Part shown: positions 52,271 through 62,754 of the stretch, piece after piece
Position numbering within the stretch: position 1 is the stretch's first letter
Layout of the letters: the number at the start of each line of letters is the position of its first letter
Source of the DNA: Verrucomicrobiaceae bacterium
Lineage (GTDB): Bacteria > Verrucomicrobiota > Verrucomicrobiia > Verrucomicrobiales > Akkermansiaceae
NCBI GenBank assembly: GCA_027486655.1
Contig: JAIXOR010000003.1
Coordinates: 1-64,000, forward strand
Length of the DNA stretch: 64,000 nt
Reading direction: 5' to 3'
The notes under the pieces: model-generated
Told to the model about the DNA's origin: nothing
Database searches by the model: none
What the model saw: the letters and a program-made list of their open reading frames with translations, nothing else
Translations under genes and position numbers: made by a program

Positions 52271-52852
52271 TTAATGCCGAGGCTCTGGTTTCACCGCCCG
52301 GGTGGCTTCGAAAATTTTCACCCCCTCCTGGGAACATCGGAACAAAAACGCATCGTCCACCCGGTGAAGGCGCTTGCGGGCGAGTGGCTCGGCATCCCGC
52401 GTCGCCGCGTCACGGGTCAGATCGATCAGGCGGAAAGCGCCTTCATCGACACCGCCAAGCAGCTCGAAAAATGCCGCACGAAACCGGATCTGCGGATCAC
52501 CCGGGGGCATGTCGTAAACGAAAAGAAACGCGGCGTGCTCATCGAGTTCGAATACGCAATCCACTCGACGGGGCTTGAGCGCCTGATCACCGGCCTTGAG
52601 CGAGACCAGGCCTGGCGCCTTCTCCTTGAGGAGCGGTCGGGCCCTTTCCTGCGACGCCTGACCCGCATCTGCCGGGGCCTTTTCCCCGAGCAGCTTCCAG
52701 GCGAAGAGCATCGACGTGCGCAAGGTGATCTCGATGCGGTCCTTGCGAACGCGGATCTCGGTCTCGTTCTCAAGACCATCATGAGCCATGGCCGCGGACC
52801 AGGGGAGAACGGCCAACAGGGCGAGCAGGAGACGACGGAAAAGGTGCGTCAT
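52271..52852 (-). CDS. Small exported protein of unknown function inside the pectin cluster
   Basis: 193 residues, family not recognised. ATG 52852 begins a signal peptide (LFRRLLLALLAVLPWSAAMA) cleaved before HDGLENETEI. The mature part alternates charged beta strands and an Ala/Lys/Glu helix (RVRKDRIEITLRTSMLFAW, FELDEHAAFLFVYDMPPGD, FFELLGGVDEGAFRLIDLTR) and has two cysteines that could form a disulfide. It is 14 bases after the PL10 stop and 83 before PL11. The N-terminus after cleavage (AHD) is reminiscent of HupE-like periplasmic regions, but I do not rely on that. A pectin-specific role is guilt by association. Confidence 0.72.
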   Translation of the reverse strand: MTHLFRRLLLALLAVLPWSAAMAHDGLENETEIRVRKDRIEITLRTSMLFAWKLLGEKAPADAGQASQERARPLLKEKAPGLVSLKAGDQALKPRRVDCVFELDEHAAFLFVYDMPPGDPQIRFRAAFFELLGGVDEGAFRLIDLTRDAATRDAEPLARKRLHRVDDAFLFRCSQEGVKIFEATRAVKPEPRH

Positions 52853-52866
52853 GCAGGCTGCAGGAT

Positions 52867-53862
52867 TCAACGGTGAGGCCACTTGGCGTAGGTCTTGGCG
52901 ACGGATTCACCCCAGTTTCCATACCAGGCGTAGCCGTTGCGGCGCTCCTTGCCGATCTCGTTGTAGTTCCATTTTTTGACGCCATCACGATCGCAGAAAA
53001 ACGGACGATTGGTTTCCAGATCGTAGAACCGCGCCCACAAGGCCGGTGCTTGCGGGTCCGGCACGGCGGTGCGGACGCCGTCGATTTTTTCGACTTTCAA
53101 TCCCTGCACCTTGGACGACTCGAACCACGCCACACCTGCCTTGACGGCTGCGATGATTTCGGCCGAAGGCTTTTCAATCGACATGAGAAAACGGAGGATG
53201 CCCGCGCTTTCCGAGCCGCTGAGGGAGTCCAGTTCGTAGCTTCGTGCCACGGCAGGCTTGAGCGTGATCTCGTCATGCTGGGCACACCAGACGGTGGCCT
53301 TGCCATCGCGGACGACCTGGCACTTCAGGATGCAGCCGATACCGGCGTCGAAGGCCTTCCGCCCTGCGGCGCGGCGTTCCCCGCCGATGAAGTCGTAACG
53401 TTTTTCCGTGGTTGCATCACGAAGGAACTCGAGGATGCGCGTCATCGAGTTGTCATTGAAGGTGATATGGCGGTGATACTGCTTGCTGAGAGGAAAATAC
53501 TGCGGCCAGCCGCCGTTGGGAAACTGAGCTTCGAGGATGTGGTCATAGCCCTTGAGGAAGGCGTCGCGGCATGTCGGATCACCGGTCACCTCGAAGGCGC
53601 GGGCGAGGAAGCGCAGTTCGTCGGTGGTGGAACCGTTGTCGAAAGTGCCGGTCTTCTTCTTTTTCCCTGAGAAGGCCTTGCGCGAGTTGTCCTGGTTCTT
53701 CGGCCAACTGCCGGATTCGGCCTGCCACGAGAGCACATTGGAAACCGCGGCCTTGCCGGGTTCCGAGCGGAACCAGTCGTCCGGTTTTTCCAACAACTCG
53801 GATGGAAACGAGAAGGCGCAGGAAATGAGACTGAGGAACGTGAGGGTGATGCGGTTTTTCAT
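52867..53862 (-). CDS. Pectate lyase, PL10 family
   Basis: 331 residues from ATG 53862, with signal peptide RITLTFLSLISCAFSFPSE. ATG 53877 is an alternative that overlaps the PL4 stop as ATGA, implying coupling. PL10 landmarks are QAESGSWPKNQDNSRKAFSG, FDNGSTTDELRFLARAFEVT, LEAQFPNGGWPQYFPLSKQY with HITFNDNSMTRILEFLRD, WCAQHDEITLKPAVARSYEL, and the C-terminal YNEIGKERRNGYAWYGNWGE. PL10 enzymes cleave de-esterified homogalacturonan by beta-elimination, calcium dependent. Length is normal for a single-domain PL10. It probably works outside the cytoplasm on backbone regions between rhamnogalacturonan stretches. Confidence 0.93.
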   Translation of the reverse strand: MKNRITLTFLSLISCAFSFPSELLEKPDDWFRSEPGKAAVSNVLSWQAESGSWPKNQDNSRKAFSGKKKKTGTFDNGSTTDELRFLARAFEVTGDPTCRDAFLKGYDHILEAQFPNGGWPQYFPLSKQYHRHITFNDNSMTRILEFLRDATTEKRYDFIGGERRAAGRKAFDAGIGCILKCQVVRDGKATVWCAQHDEITLKPAVARSYELDSLSGSESAGILRFLMSIEKPSAEIIAAVKAGVAWFESSKVQGLKVEKIDGVRTAVPDPQAPALWARFYDLETNRPFFCDRDGVKKWNYNEIGKERRNGYAWYGNWGESVAKTYAKWPHR

Positions 53863-53873
53863 GGATGTGGAAG

Positions 53874-56800
53874 TCATGGAGGAAGGACGATCTGATAGAA
53901 AGCGCGACCGACGGGAGGCGCGGGATCGGTGAAGGAGGACGTGCTGCCGGAACCGGCAGCTTGAGTGGCGATGGGAACCCAGGGACCGGACGGCGAGCCC
54001 GCACGCTGGATCTGGAATTGCAGACCGGGTTTCGATGGCCACGAAATGTGGAAACCCGGGCCCGTACTCAAACTGGTCGCTTTGAAGGACTGCTGCGGGT
54101 TACCGGGATCGAGGCCGAGACGGAACTCCGTTTTGTCGGAAGAGCCATCTCCATCCAGATCGGCGACGCCGTCGCGGGACAAACTTTTGAAGTGCGCAGC
54201 TTCCCACGCGTCGGCCAAGCCATCTTCATCGAGATCGGGGAATGGATTCCCACCGGTGGTGAACTGAAGGGTCGGACGATTCGCCGCAGTGGCGTCCTCA
54301 TCGGCCTGGGTGAGATACTGGGTGCTGCCTCCATGAAGAATCAGCGTGATCAACCGGTCCGTGGCGAGTGCGTCGGTGAGAGCGGAGCGCAGGCTGGTCT
54401 CTCCCGTGCCGAAAGTGTCCACATTGCCCGCGCCGGTTCCATTCGTGAAGCTGAGCAAGGACGCCACGGAGCCCGGCGCGAAGTCGGTATCGGTCAGGGT
54501 CTCCGGCTGATAGGAATCCTCGATGAACGGATTCGCGGCATCATAACGAATCGAAGGCATGACCAGCGAGTCATCTCCCAGAAAAACCGAAAGCGTGCGC
54601 GATCGATTGCCGATGGTGGAGCTGTTGATGGTGAGCTTGAAGTTGGCAGCGACGACCGGTTTTACAGGAATGGACGCGAGGTCGAACTTGAACACAGAAA
54701 AAAAGTGGCGCGGCCCCGCAGGGTCCTGACGGACGAAGTTCCGTTTGTTGGAATCCACGGTGACGAAGCTCCCCGAGTAGAGTCCATTGCCGTCGACTTC
54801 ATACAGCGTGCCGTCGAAACCCGCGCCACCGACCGAAGTCACCGAGTGGGCGAGAGCCTCTGGAAAAGATCCCGGATCGACGGGAGACGTGCCGGCGAGG
54901 AACTCGGCGTAGGTATTGTAGCCGTCGCCATCGGAATCATCAAGCGGACCTGCCGTGGTGATCGCCGGATAATGTGAAAGCTCCCAGGCATCTTTGATCA
55001 GATCCAGATCCGCGTCCTCCACCACGAGCACCAGTTCCAAGCGCCCATTCGCCGTGACCAACGACGCGGCATAGGCCGTGGAAACCGGGGCATCGAGAAT
55101 GACTTCCGGCAAGCCGGACACGGAACCGCTGAAGGTAGCGATGAGATGGGACCCGGAACCGGGATCCGCTGGAGCGCGGATGGTCATGGCCCCGGGCAGC
55201 GCGAGGTTTCCGGTGATGGAAAGCGGAGCACTGGAAAGCTCAAGCACACCGCCTTCCTCGATCTGGACGTCGCCGGTGATCGAACCCGTGCCGCCAAGCG
55301 CTGCGTCCGCCGCCACGGAAATGGCGGATCCAGTCGTGGAACCGGTGATGCGCAAGGTCCCCCCGGAGACCCGCGTGGGCCCGGTGTGGGTATGGGTTCC
55401 TGCCAGGGTCCAGATGCCGTCTCCGGTTTTCTCAATCGCACAACGGGCGACCGCGGAACTGTCCCGGATGGTGCCGTGGAAGATCGAGTCATCCGCATTC
55501 CTGGAGCCGACTTTCCACGTGACGAGCGCGGCCGTAGCACCGGTCTCCGTCGCCTTGAGAACGGACGATGCGTTTCCACGGAGATCGCCGAGTGGTATGG
55601 CCTGGTTTCCTGTTAGAACGCAGTAGGCGTTGACCAGCGGACCAAGCTCCACCAATGCCTGGGGAAGCCCGAGGTTGTTGCCGACACGCCAGTCGCCGCC
55701 GTCAGTGTCGGTCAGGATGCTCAGGTTTCCGGAAAAACCCGACCAGTTTCCCATCACGCTGGCCCGGATATAGGGTGTGTGAAAGGTGAGGTTCCCTCCC
55801 CCGGAGAGGCTGCCGCAGAGGTCGACTCGTGAGCCGGCGTTGACCCGGCCGCTGGAGCCGATGGGCACCACGAGGTCCCAGAAGGACCGGTGGTTCGCGG
55901 TTAGATTGTTCCACATCGTGACAGTGCCGCCGTTGAGCGTCACCAGACCTGTTCCGAATCCGTAGCTGTTGGCGGTCGCGTTGCCGAGAACGACCGTGCC
56001 GGCATCGATGGTGGTGCCCCCATAGAACGAGTGAGCTGCGCCAAAGTTCAACGTGATGTTGTTGCGGGTGGTCACGGCGTTCGCCGAGAGGGTGATGGTG
56101 GTGGGACCATCCACGCTGAGAATGCGGGTGCCATGGGGGAAATCGTGCGCCGCACTGGAGCTGGCGTAGGCAAGCCCGGCGACGAGGCCGCTGCTGGAGG
56201 AAACCGTGACGACCGGCGAACCCGCGACAACACTGGCGGTGACCGCCTGCTGGAAGGGGCTGAGTGTGAGAGTGCCGTTGCCCGGTTTGAGAAGCTCGAA
56301 TGGGCCTGCGAGGGTCCCGCTGCCGCCGAGCGTGAAGGGTTTGGCGCTGGTGTTGGTAAAGGTCATGCGGCCCGGTTGAATGGTGCCGGACATGTTGACG
56401 GAGGGTGAATTCGATCCCGCATCATTGAAGATCGGACGATCGCCATCCTGATAGAAAACCGCGGGATTCGCGGTTCCGGAGACGCGCCAGTTGGTCGCCG
56501 CATTGTTCCAAAGATTGGATGAAACACCTCCCTTCCAATCCAGGTCACGGCCGGGCGGAAGCACCGGAGGATGGGGTGCCTCAAGACTGAGGTAGTCATA
56601 CATGAAGCCCGCCGTCGCACGGTTGGTGTGAACCTCATGATCGAGCGTGATCGTGTTGACCCCCGGACGAAGGCGGCTGGCTGGGATCGGGATGCGGACG
56701 TGGGAATACTTCGTCTGCACCGACTGCCTCATGAAGCTGGATGCCCCGGGCCGCGCGTTGGGCGGGGTGAAGGTGGCGAAGGCATTGTTGTCATTGACGC

Positions 56801-58580
56801 GCAGAATCTGGATCGAGTCTGCGGAGGCGTAGGCAATGGTGAGCCAATAGGTTCCGGGAATCACCTCGTTCAGTGGGAAGTTCAGGTTCCACTTCCACGG
56901 TGCGGTGCCCACGTAGTCCACGGTGTGGGAGAAGTTGAAATTCGTCGCCCAGTTTCCCGCGGCGACATCGTAGTTGTGGGGATTGGCAAACTCGTTTGCG
57001 TATTCCAGCCACAAGGCCGGTTTCGCATATTCATCGCCGTGGCGGAACTCCGCAGCGCTCCGGTCCGGGATGCCGATCTCCCACACCAGTGATCCGCCCG
57101 GGTGGTCCACCGTGAGCGGAATCTCTCCGAGGTTCTTGCTCTCGCCGGGCGCGAAAGTGTGCTGGCCGAGCCGGAACTCGCCGACCGCGCCGGTGCCGGG
57201 CGTTTCACCCGCGCTGTAAACATAGAGCTGATAGGTCTCCGCGCCGCCGTAGGTGGAGGTCGTCTGGATGTCTGGGATGGTAAAGTTTCCGGCGGCGTCG
57301 GCCCGGACCCAATACTGGTGGCGGTCGGCCTGGAACTGCCAGTTGTCCGACGAGTTCTCACCCGAGTCCGGAGCAGCGAGGCCCACCCAGGCACCGGCCG
57401 CACTCACTCCCGGGCGGAGCGGGTCGGTTAGAACGATGCGGCCTGTCAGACTGGCGCGCTGGGCCTGCGCCTGATAGGCCGGATGGGTAACCCACGCATA
57501 AGGCCAAGCGCCGGCCTCGGCCTCTCCCTGGGCCTTGGCATCCGTCCAGGCCTGGGCTCCGGTGGGCAGGCCGTTGAAGTAGAGGCCCCAGGGCCCGATG
57601 ATCTTGGTCCACGCCCGCCCCGCGGGGATGGAAATGCCGCGATTGCTGTAGTGATTGCTGATCGGCTGGTGATAGACCAGCCCCCAGCCGTGGACGTATT
57701 CGCGACGGGTGGGGCCGTTGTTACCGTATTCCTGACTGCCCGCGACCACCCAGCTGCCGACGTCATTGATGTCACTGGCTCGCCCCCAGGTTTTGTAAAT
57801 GTTGTGCGGGATGTTGTAGGAGTATTTTCCGGTAAGCTGACCCGTGAAGGGACCGCTGGTGAGGCGGTTGATCTCACCCGGAAGGCCGGTCACCCACACC
57901 GCGTTCTTGATGTCTCCGTAACTGGGCTCCAGCGAGTTTCTCCGGAGCCGGTTGCCATTCAGGCTGAGACCGAGCTTCACGTTGTCGTCGATGTAGAGGT
58001 TCTCGCAAAGAAAGTCCGTCGCATTGTGGGCAATGGGCCAGATCATCTGGATGAACTGGAGATCCGCCTGCGGATAGGCAAGCGGGTGGTTCAGCGCGGC
58101 ATGGATGTAGAGCGTCGATTCACCCCGGCCTAGGGTGTAATGAAGCTCCACATCCATCGGCAACTGGTGAATCGAGGGCGTGTAAGGTCGCTGGTAGACA
58201 AGATCGAGACGGTCCGCATTGCCGACAGTGGCCTGGTAGGCGGTGCCTGCGGTGCCGTCCGGATACCAGTAATAGTAGATCTCGGTGTGGTTGCCAAAAC
58301 CACCGGTGCCCACACCGGACTGGCTCACCATTTCCAAGCCGTTGGCCGCAGGAGTGCCGGACAGACCGGGCTTGAGGAAGCGGATCGACTGCACGTTGCC
58401 AGTCGGGCTGATGATCGCGCGAATGATCCCGTTGTCGAGAAAGCGGCAGGTCTTGCTCCGGTAGGTCACGGTTCCCGAGGTCACCGGTGCGGTGACGAGG
58501 GTGGTGAATCCACCGGGTTCGTTGGCCCGTAGCCATGCACACGGCAGACAAACCAACAGAATTGCAAGAATCCGGATCAT
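53874..58580 (-). CDS. Rhamnogalacturonan lyase (PL4) fused to PATR repeats and a DNRLRE-like domain
   Basis: 1568 residues from ATG 58580, with signal peptide RILAILLVCLPCAWLRA. A PL4-like N-terminal super-sandwich (about 20-370) contains NGLEMVSQSGVGTGGFGNHT, ALNHPLAYPQADLQFIQMIW and YVHGWGLVYHQPISNHYSN. A fibronectin III/rhamnogalacturonase-B-like domain (about 373-490) contains ASLTGRIVLTDPLRPGVSAA, and a jelly-roll domain (about 493-665) contains TIAYASADSIQILRVNDNN. The plan matches fungal-type rhamnogalacturonan lyase (EC 4.2.2.23). Then PATR-like units near 840 and 1047, a DNRLRE-like region (about 1260-1445), a thrombospondin-3-like calcium segment (DLDEDGLADAWEAAHFKSLS) and a beta module ending AFYQIVLPP. 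The stop overlaps the alternative PL10 start. PL4 in bacteria is less common than PL11. Confidence 0.85.
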   Translation of the reverse strand: MIRILAILLVCLPCAWLRANEPGGFTTLVTAPVTSGTVTYRSKTCRFLDNGIIRAIISPTGNVQSIRFLKPGLSGTPAANGLEMVSQSGVGTGGFGNHTEIYYYWYPDGTAGTAYQATVGNADRLDLVYQRPYTPSIHQLPMDVELHYTLGRGESTLYIHAALNHPLAYPQADLQFIQMIWPIAHNATDFLCENLYIDDNVKLGLSLNGNRLRRNSLEPSYGDIKNAVWVTGLPGEINRLTSGPFTGQLTGKYSYNIPHNIYKTWGRASDINDVGSWVVAGSQEYGNNGPTRREYVHGWGLVYHQPISNHYSNRGISIPAGRAWTKIIGPWGLYFNGLPTGAQAWTDAKAQGEAEAGAWPYAWVTHPAYQAQAQRASLTGRIVLTDPLRPGVSAAGAWVGLAAPDSGENSSDNWQFQADRHQYWVRADAAGNFTIPDIQTTSTYGGAETYQLYVYSAGETPGTGAVGEFRLGQHTFAPGESKNLGEIPLTVDHPGGSLVWEIGIPDRSAAEFRHGDEYAKPALWLEYANEFANPHNYDVAAGNWATNFNFSHTVDYVGTAPWKWNLNFPLNEVIPGTYWLTIAYASADSIQILRVNDNNAFATFTPPNARPGASSFMRQSVQTKYSHVRIPIPASRLRPGVNTITLDHEVHTNRATAGFMYDYLSLEAPHPPVLPPGRDLDWKGGVSSNLWNNAATNWRVSGTANPAVFYQDGDRPIFNDAGSNSPSVNMSGTIQPGRMTFTNTSAKPFTLGGSGTLAGPFELLKPGNGTLTLSPFQQAVTASVVAGSPVVTVSSSSGLVAGLAYASSSAAHDFPHGTRILSVDGPTTITLSANAVTTRNNITLNFGAAHSFYGGTTIDAGTVVLGNATANSYGFGTGLVTLNGGTVTMWNNLTANHRSFWDLVVPIGSSGRVNAGSRVDLCGSLSGGGNLTFHTPYIRASVMGNWSGFSGNLSILTDTDGGDWRVGNNLGLPQALVELGPLVNAYCVLTGNQAIPLGDLRGNASSVLKATETGATAALVTWKVGSRNADDSIFHGTIRDSSAVARCAIEKTGDGIWTLAGTHTHTGPTRVSGGTLRITGSTTGSAISVAADAALGGTGSITGDVQIEEGGVLELSSAPLSITGNLALPGAMTIRAPADPGSGSHLIATFSGSVSGLPEVILDAPVSTAYAASLVTANGRLELVLVVEDADLDLIKDAWELSHYPAITTAGPLDDSDGDGYNTYAEFLAGTSPVDPGSFPEALAHSVTSVGGAGFDGTLYEVDGNGLYSGSFVTVDSNKRNFVRQDPAGPRHFFSVFKFDLASIPVKPVVAANFKLTINSSTIGNRSRTLSVFLGDDSLVMPSIRYDAANPFIEDSYQPETLTDTDFAPGSVASLLSFTNGTGAGNVDTFGTGETSLRSALTDALATDRLITLILHGGSTQYLTQADEDATAANRPTLQFTTGGNPFPDLDEDGLADAWEAAHFKSLSRDGVADLDGDGSSDKTEFRLGLDPGNPQQSFKATSLSTGPGFHISWPSKPGLQFQIQRAGSPSGPWVPIATQAAGSGSTSSFTDPAPPVGRAFYQIVLPP

Positions 58581-58755
58581 GAAATGGAGCGAATCAGAGA
58601 TTTGGAAAGCCTTCCGACGAGAAAGAATGGATGATCGGTAAATAGCACCTTGCCCATAATGATGAAAGGCCAGGAGGCGAAAACGAGTCCCCCAATTGGA
58701 TTAGAGGCGAGAAACCGAAGCAGCGAGCCTGCCTGCGGGGCACCTTGGTTCGGGT
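58581..58755. other. Gap between GH95 and PL4 genes
   Basis: 175 bases, the longest gap in the cluster, without a gene or clear hairpin. A second promoter for PL4 and downstream genes could lie here, but none was recognised. Confidence 0.3.
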
Positions 58756-61218
58756 TCAAGGGGCGACGATCTGATAACGCTTGCCAGCCTTTGCCTCGAA
58801 CTTGGTCAAGGTCCTTTGGAGGTCCCCGACCTTCAGCGGCTCGGACGTGAAGCGGATGCCGTCGACCTTGATCGGAAACTCCGTGCATACCACGCAGGTG
58901 CCATCCCTGGCCGCATGAAGCGTCGCAGTGGAGAGACGCGCTTGTTTCCACTCCATGTCCACCGTGTAGCCGCCCGCCGCGCGCAGGCCCTTGACGCGGC
59001 CGGACTCCCAGGCATCCGGAAGGGCGGGAAGCAACTGGAGCATGCCGAGATGGCTCTGCAGCAACATTTCGGTTATCCCTGCCGTGCCGCCGAAGTTGCC
59101 GTCGATCTGGAAGGGGGGATGGGCGCAAAGCAGATTCGGATAAGTGCCGCCCTTCTCCTTGAAACTGACCGATCCGTAGTTGTCGGACATCTGGAACAAC
59201 TCGCCCAACAACTTGTGCGCGTGATTGCCATCCAGCAGACGCGCCCAGAAGCAGATCTTCCAAGCCTTGCTCCAGCCGGTTCCACCATCGCCGCGCATTT
59301 CGAGAGTCTTTCGGCAGGCGTCGGAAAACCTCGCGTCGATCAACGGCGAGATCTCAGCGGCCGGGTGCAGGCCGTAAAGATGGGAAACATGGCGGTGCGC
59401 AGGATCGAAATCCTCGTAATCTTCGATCCACTCCTGCAATTGCCCGTGGCTTCCGATGCGCTGGGGACGCAGTTTCACCAGCTGGCCTTCGAGTTTCTTT
59501 CTGAAATCCTCGTCCTTTCTGAGAATCTTTGACGCCTCAATGACACTCGAAAACAAATCGCGGATGATCGACATGTCCATCGTCGAGCCGACACTGATTT
59601 CCACCCTCCTGCCATCGTGCTTGAACGAATTCTCCGGAGACGTCGACGGAGCCGTGACAAGGAAGCCGTCTTTACCGGGGATCAGGAAATCGCTGCAGAA
59701 CTCCGCAGCTCCCTTCATGAGAGGATAAGCGGTTTCTGACAGAAATACGGTGTCTTGTGAAAACTGATAGTGTTCCCACAAATGGCGGCACAACCATGCT
59801 CCGGCCATTGGCCAGCAACTCCACCGCGGCACCCCTCCCCCGCCTCCGGCGGGATTGCAGGCTCCCCAGGGATCCGAATTGTGGTGCACGCACCAACCGC
59901 CGCAGTTGTAGAAATCCCTTGCAGCGGCAGCCCCCGTCACAGACAGCCGTCGGATCTGTTTGAAAAGCGGCTCATGCATCTCCGCGAGGTTGCATGATTC
60001 CGCAATCCAGTAGTTCATCTCAAGATTGATGTTGGTCGTGTAGTTCGAACGCCAGGTGGGGCGGAGATCCTTGTTCCAGAGTCCCTGGAGATTCGCCGGA
60101 ACCTCGCCACGGGAACAGGAAATGAGCAGGTATCGGCCATACTGGAAATACAGTGCTTCCAGCCCCGGATCCGGTTTGCCCTTATTGTGGCTTACGAGAC
60201 GCTCGTCGGTTGGAAGATGTGAGGAATCCGTGGTTCCCAGCTCAAGGTCCACGCGATTGAAGAATTTCTGATAGTCCCTGACGTGCGCTTCCCTTAGCTG
60301 TTGGAATGTCTTCTGGGAAGCGGCCTTCATTGCATTGGCAGCGATCAACGATTCGTCCCTGCCATCCCGATCCGGGCACTTGTCAAAGCCATTGTAGGAA
60401 GACCCGGCGGTGACCAGGATCATGACCTCCGAAGCGCCGGCAACATGAATGCCAGCCGCATCCGAAGTAACGGTTCCATCCTTGGGAATCACCTTGATAT
60501 GATACTGGAATCGGACGCCCTTGCATCCCTCGGCATCATCGAAGACCAGGGGTTTCGGGCTCTTCGGGTCATCCCCGCGAATGCGGGTTTTGCCCTTCAC
60601 AATGAACTCATTGCTGCCCTCCGGCACATTCAGGTGTCGAAGCTGGCAAACGCTCACGATGTCGAAGTCGAGGGCCCCGTTTTTCGAGGCCTTCAGGTTC
60701 ATCACCACCGCCTGATCGGGATTGGAAACGAAGGCCTCGGTCGAGTAGTCCACGCCCTCAAAGGTGAAACGAGAGGAAGCGATGCCGGTGGCAAGGTCCA
60801 ACTCACGATGATAGCCGGTGAAGTTTCCCGTGCGGCGGAAGTTCAATAGCATGTCGCCCATCGGCTGATAGGCTTCACAGCTCACCCCCTGCATCTTTTT
60901 CTGGATGGCGGTGGCATCCTCGAAGCGGTTTTCAAACAAAGCCTTGCGGATGTCGTCGAGATGGGTGTGGGCATCCGGATTGTTGTGAAGATTGACCGGA
61001 CCACCGCTCCAAAGCGTTTGCTCGTTGAGATGGATGGTTTCCTTGAAGGGCTGGCCGTAGACCATCGCGCCCAAGGAACCATTCCCGAGAGGCAGCGCCT
61101 CGTTGAAGTGTCCGGCTGGCTTCTGATACCAAAGCTTCAGATCACCAGCCTCCGACCGCTCCGCCAGTGCCGGGAAAAGAACAACCATCAAGCTTGTGAA
61201 ACAGAGTCTTATCTTCAT
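58756..61218 (-). CDS. GH95 alpha-L-fucosidase/alpha-L-galactosidase
   Basis: 820 residues from ATG 61218, with signal peptide [21 protein letters not shown]-terminal domain landmarks are [20 protein letters not shown] and [20 protein letters not shown]. The (alpha/alpha)6 barrel carries the Asn pair of [16 protein letters not shown] (about 393), Glu in PSTSPENSF (about 526), and Asp in [20 protein letters not shown] (about 704). These correspond to the catalytic Asn, Glu and Asp of the inverting Bifidobacterium AfcA enzyme. It removes terminal alpha-1,2-L-fucose or L-galactose, probably from pectin or hemicellulose side chains. It follows the esterase gene by 19 bases. Confidence 0.94.
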   Translation of the reverse strand: MKIRLCFTSLMVVLFPALAERSEAGDLKLWYQKPAGHFNEALPLGNGSLGAMVYGQPFKETIHLNEQTLWSGGPVNLHNNPDAHTHLDDIRKALFENRFEDATAIQKKMQGVSCEAYQPMGDMLLNFRRTGNFTGYHRELDLATGIASSRFTFEGVDYSTEAFVSNPDQAVVMNLKASKNGALDFDIVSVCQLRHLNVPEGSNEFIVKGKTRIRGDDPKSPKPLVFDDAEGCKGVRFQYHIKVIPKDGTVTSDAAGIHVAGASEVMILVTAGSSYNGFDKCPDRDGRDESLIAANAMKAASQKTFQQLREAHVRDYQKFFNRVDLELGTTDSSHLPTDERLVSHNKGKPDPGLEALYFQYGRYLLISCSRGEVPANLQGLWNKDLRPTWRSNYTTNINLEMNYWIAESCNLAEMHEPLFKQIRRLSVTGAAAARDFYNCGGWCVHHNSDPWGACNPAGGGGGVPRWSCWPMAGAWLCRHLWEHYQFSQDTVFLSETAYPLMKGAAEFCSDFLIPGKDGFLVTAPSTSPENSFKHDGRRVEISVGSTMDMSIIRDLFSSVIEASKILRKDEDFRKKLEGQLVKLRPQRIGSHGQLQEWIEDYEDFDPAHRHVSHLYGLHPAAEISPLIDARFSDACRKTLEMRGDGGTGWSKAWKICFWARLLDGNHAHKLLGELFQMSDNYGSVSFKEKGGTYPNLLCAHPPFQIDGNFGGTAGITEMLLQSHLGMLQLLPALPDAWESGRVKGLRAAGGYTVDMEWKQARLSTATLHAARDGTCVVCTEFPIKVDGIRFTSEPLKVGDLQRTLTKFEAKAGKRYQIVAP

Positions 61219-61237
61219 GGAATCAACCGATTGAAGT

Positions 61238-62701
61238 TCAAGGATCCGCCGGGCGGTGAATGTTCACCGGCCAGTCGTCGGTGCGGAACGAACGCGCCGG
61301 GAGCCCGCCCGCATTGACGAGGTTCGGATTCGCCCGTTCATTCCATGCAAAGCGGACGGCAACGGGTTTGGGAACCTTTTTGGAACTAACGAAGACGTAT
61401 CCGCTGCGGATCGTTGCCTCGGCGGGATGAAACACACGATCGTCGCCCGCCAAAGTGAACTCACCGGGTGGCTGCCGATCTTTCGTGCGCAGTCCTCCCG
61501 CGTGATCAAACTTGAGGGCCACCTTGTCGCCTTGTACCCGCATCTCCTTGAAAACCGGTCCGGAGTCCACCACGTCCTTCACGCCATAGGTGCGGGCAAG
61601 AGCGATCCGGGCAAGCCGATCACCGACGTCCTTCTTGTTAGTGGGGTGAATGTCGCCCAACTGAGCCACGGTATCGGTGATCACCGCCATTCCGGTGTTG
61701 GGGATGGAGAGCGCTTTGGCTTGCGCCTCCCAGAACATGGGCAGCGCCTCGGCGGAATAGGGTTTCGGTATCTTCCTAGCGGAGTACGTGTGAGGAGCGA
61801 GTTGGACGTAATAGAACGGAGCCTCCGGCAGCTTCCAAACAGACCGCCAACCCGAGATCAAGGCGCGCATTTTGTCGGCGTAGATCATGCCATCGTTCGC
61901 CATCAGATTGGACTCCCCCTGATACCAGAGAAATCCTCGGAGCGCATAGGGTGCCAGCGGCTTGATCATCGGATCATACAAGCCGCCGATCCTGACATCG
62001 CCCAGCTTCCGGTCCCCTGCGGCGGCTTTGGCGATATCCTCGAGTCCGGCGATTCCCTGATAGGCTTCCGGTGGCGTCCACAGCTCAATGCGGGTCCCAC
62101 CGACACTCGAATGAATGAGACCGACCGGAACATCCAGCTTCGCCTGCACTTCGCGGCCGAAGAAATAGGCGGCGGCCGAAAAGCTCATTTGGTTCACCAC
62201 CTCGGAGCTGCATGGATGCCAGCGCATCGTGAGATCGTTTTCCTGCGCCCGACCGCCCCTCGGCATTTGAAAAACGCGAAGGTTTGGATGATTGGCTTCC
62301 CGGATTTCCTTCTCGGCGTTGTCGGTAGGGCGTTGTCCTTTGCGTTCGCCAAGTGGCTTCTCCATGTTCGACTGCCCCGAACAAAGCCAGACCTCGCCGA
62401 CCAGCACATCGTCGAAACGAATCTCATTGGTGCCTGAGACCAAAAGCACCCTCGGAGCCGAACTTGCGGCAAGGGGTGGAAGTTTCACCTGCCATTTCCC
62501 ATCGCTTCCCGCGATCGAATGGGATTCGTTCCCTGCAAACTTCACCGTGACTTTCTCACCCGCATTTGCGGTCCCCCAGATCGGAATCGTTTGATCACGC
62601 TGAAGCACCATGTGGGAACCAAACACAGGAGGACACTTCACTTCAGCACGGGCAAGGAAGGGCCATCCTGCTAGACTCAGGAAAATGACTGTGTGTTTCA
62701 T
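61238..62701 (-). CDS. Sialate O-acetylesterase-like (SGNH) carbohydrate esterase
   Basis: 487 residues from ATG 62701, with AGAAGG upstream and signal peptide [19 protein letters not shown]. An N-terminal beta domain ([20 protein letters not shown]) precedes the SGNH esterase domain: block [17 protein letters not shown] with nucleophile Ser near residue 109, [25 protein letters not shown], and the Asp-His of [20 protein letters not shown]. Family members remove O-acetyl groups from sialic acid or xylan/pectin sugars. In this neighbourhood plant polymer acetyl groups (pectin) are the likely target (inference). It lies 53 bases after the GH29 stop. Confidence 0.9.
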   Translation of the reverse strand: MKHTVIFLSLAGWPFLARAEVKCPPVFGSHMVLQRDQTIPIWGTANAGEKVTVKFAGNESHSIAGSDGKWQVKLPPLAASSAPRVLLVSGTNEIRFDDVLVGEVWLCSGQSNMEKPLGERKGQRPTDNAEKEIREANHPNLRVFQMPRGGRAQENDLTMRWHPCSSEVVNQMSFSAAAYFFGREVQAKLDVPVGLIHSSVGGTRIELWTPPEAYQGIAGLEDIAKAAAGDRKLGDVRIGGLYDPMIKPLAPYALRGFLWYQGESNLMANDGMIYADKMRALISGWRSVWKLPEAPFYYVQLAPHTYSARKIPKPYSAEALPMFWEAQAKALSIPNTGMAVITDTVAQLGDIHPTNKKDVGDRLARIALARTYGVKDVVDSGPVFKEMRVQGDKVALKFDHAGGLRTKDRQPPGEFTLAGDDRVFHPAEATIRSGYVFVSSKKVPKPVAVRFAWNERANPNLVNAGGLPARSFRTDDWPVNIHRPADP

Positions 62702-62754
62702 AAAAAACCTTCTATTGTTGAAAAGCATGTGACGGATGCCAGGACATTCCCCAT

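Noticed and set aside
50451-52274. A 607-codon plus-strand frame opposite the PL11 domain
   Set aside because: The minus strand shows an intact PL11 propeller with calcium loops; the plus frame is His/Val/Gly-rich without domains.
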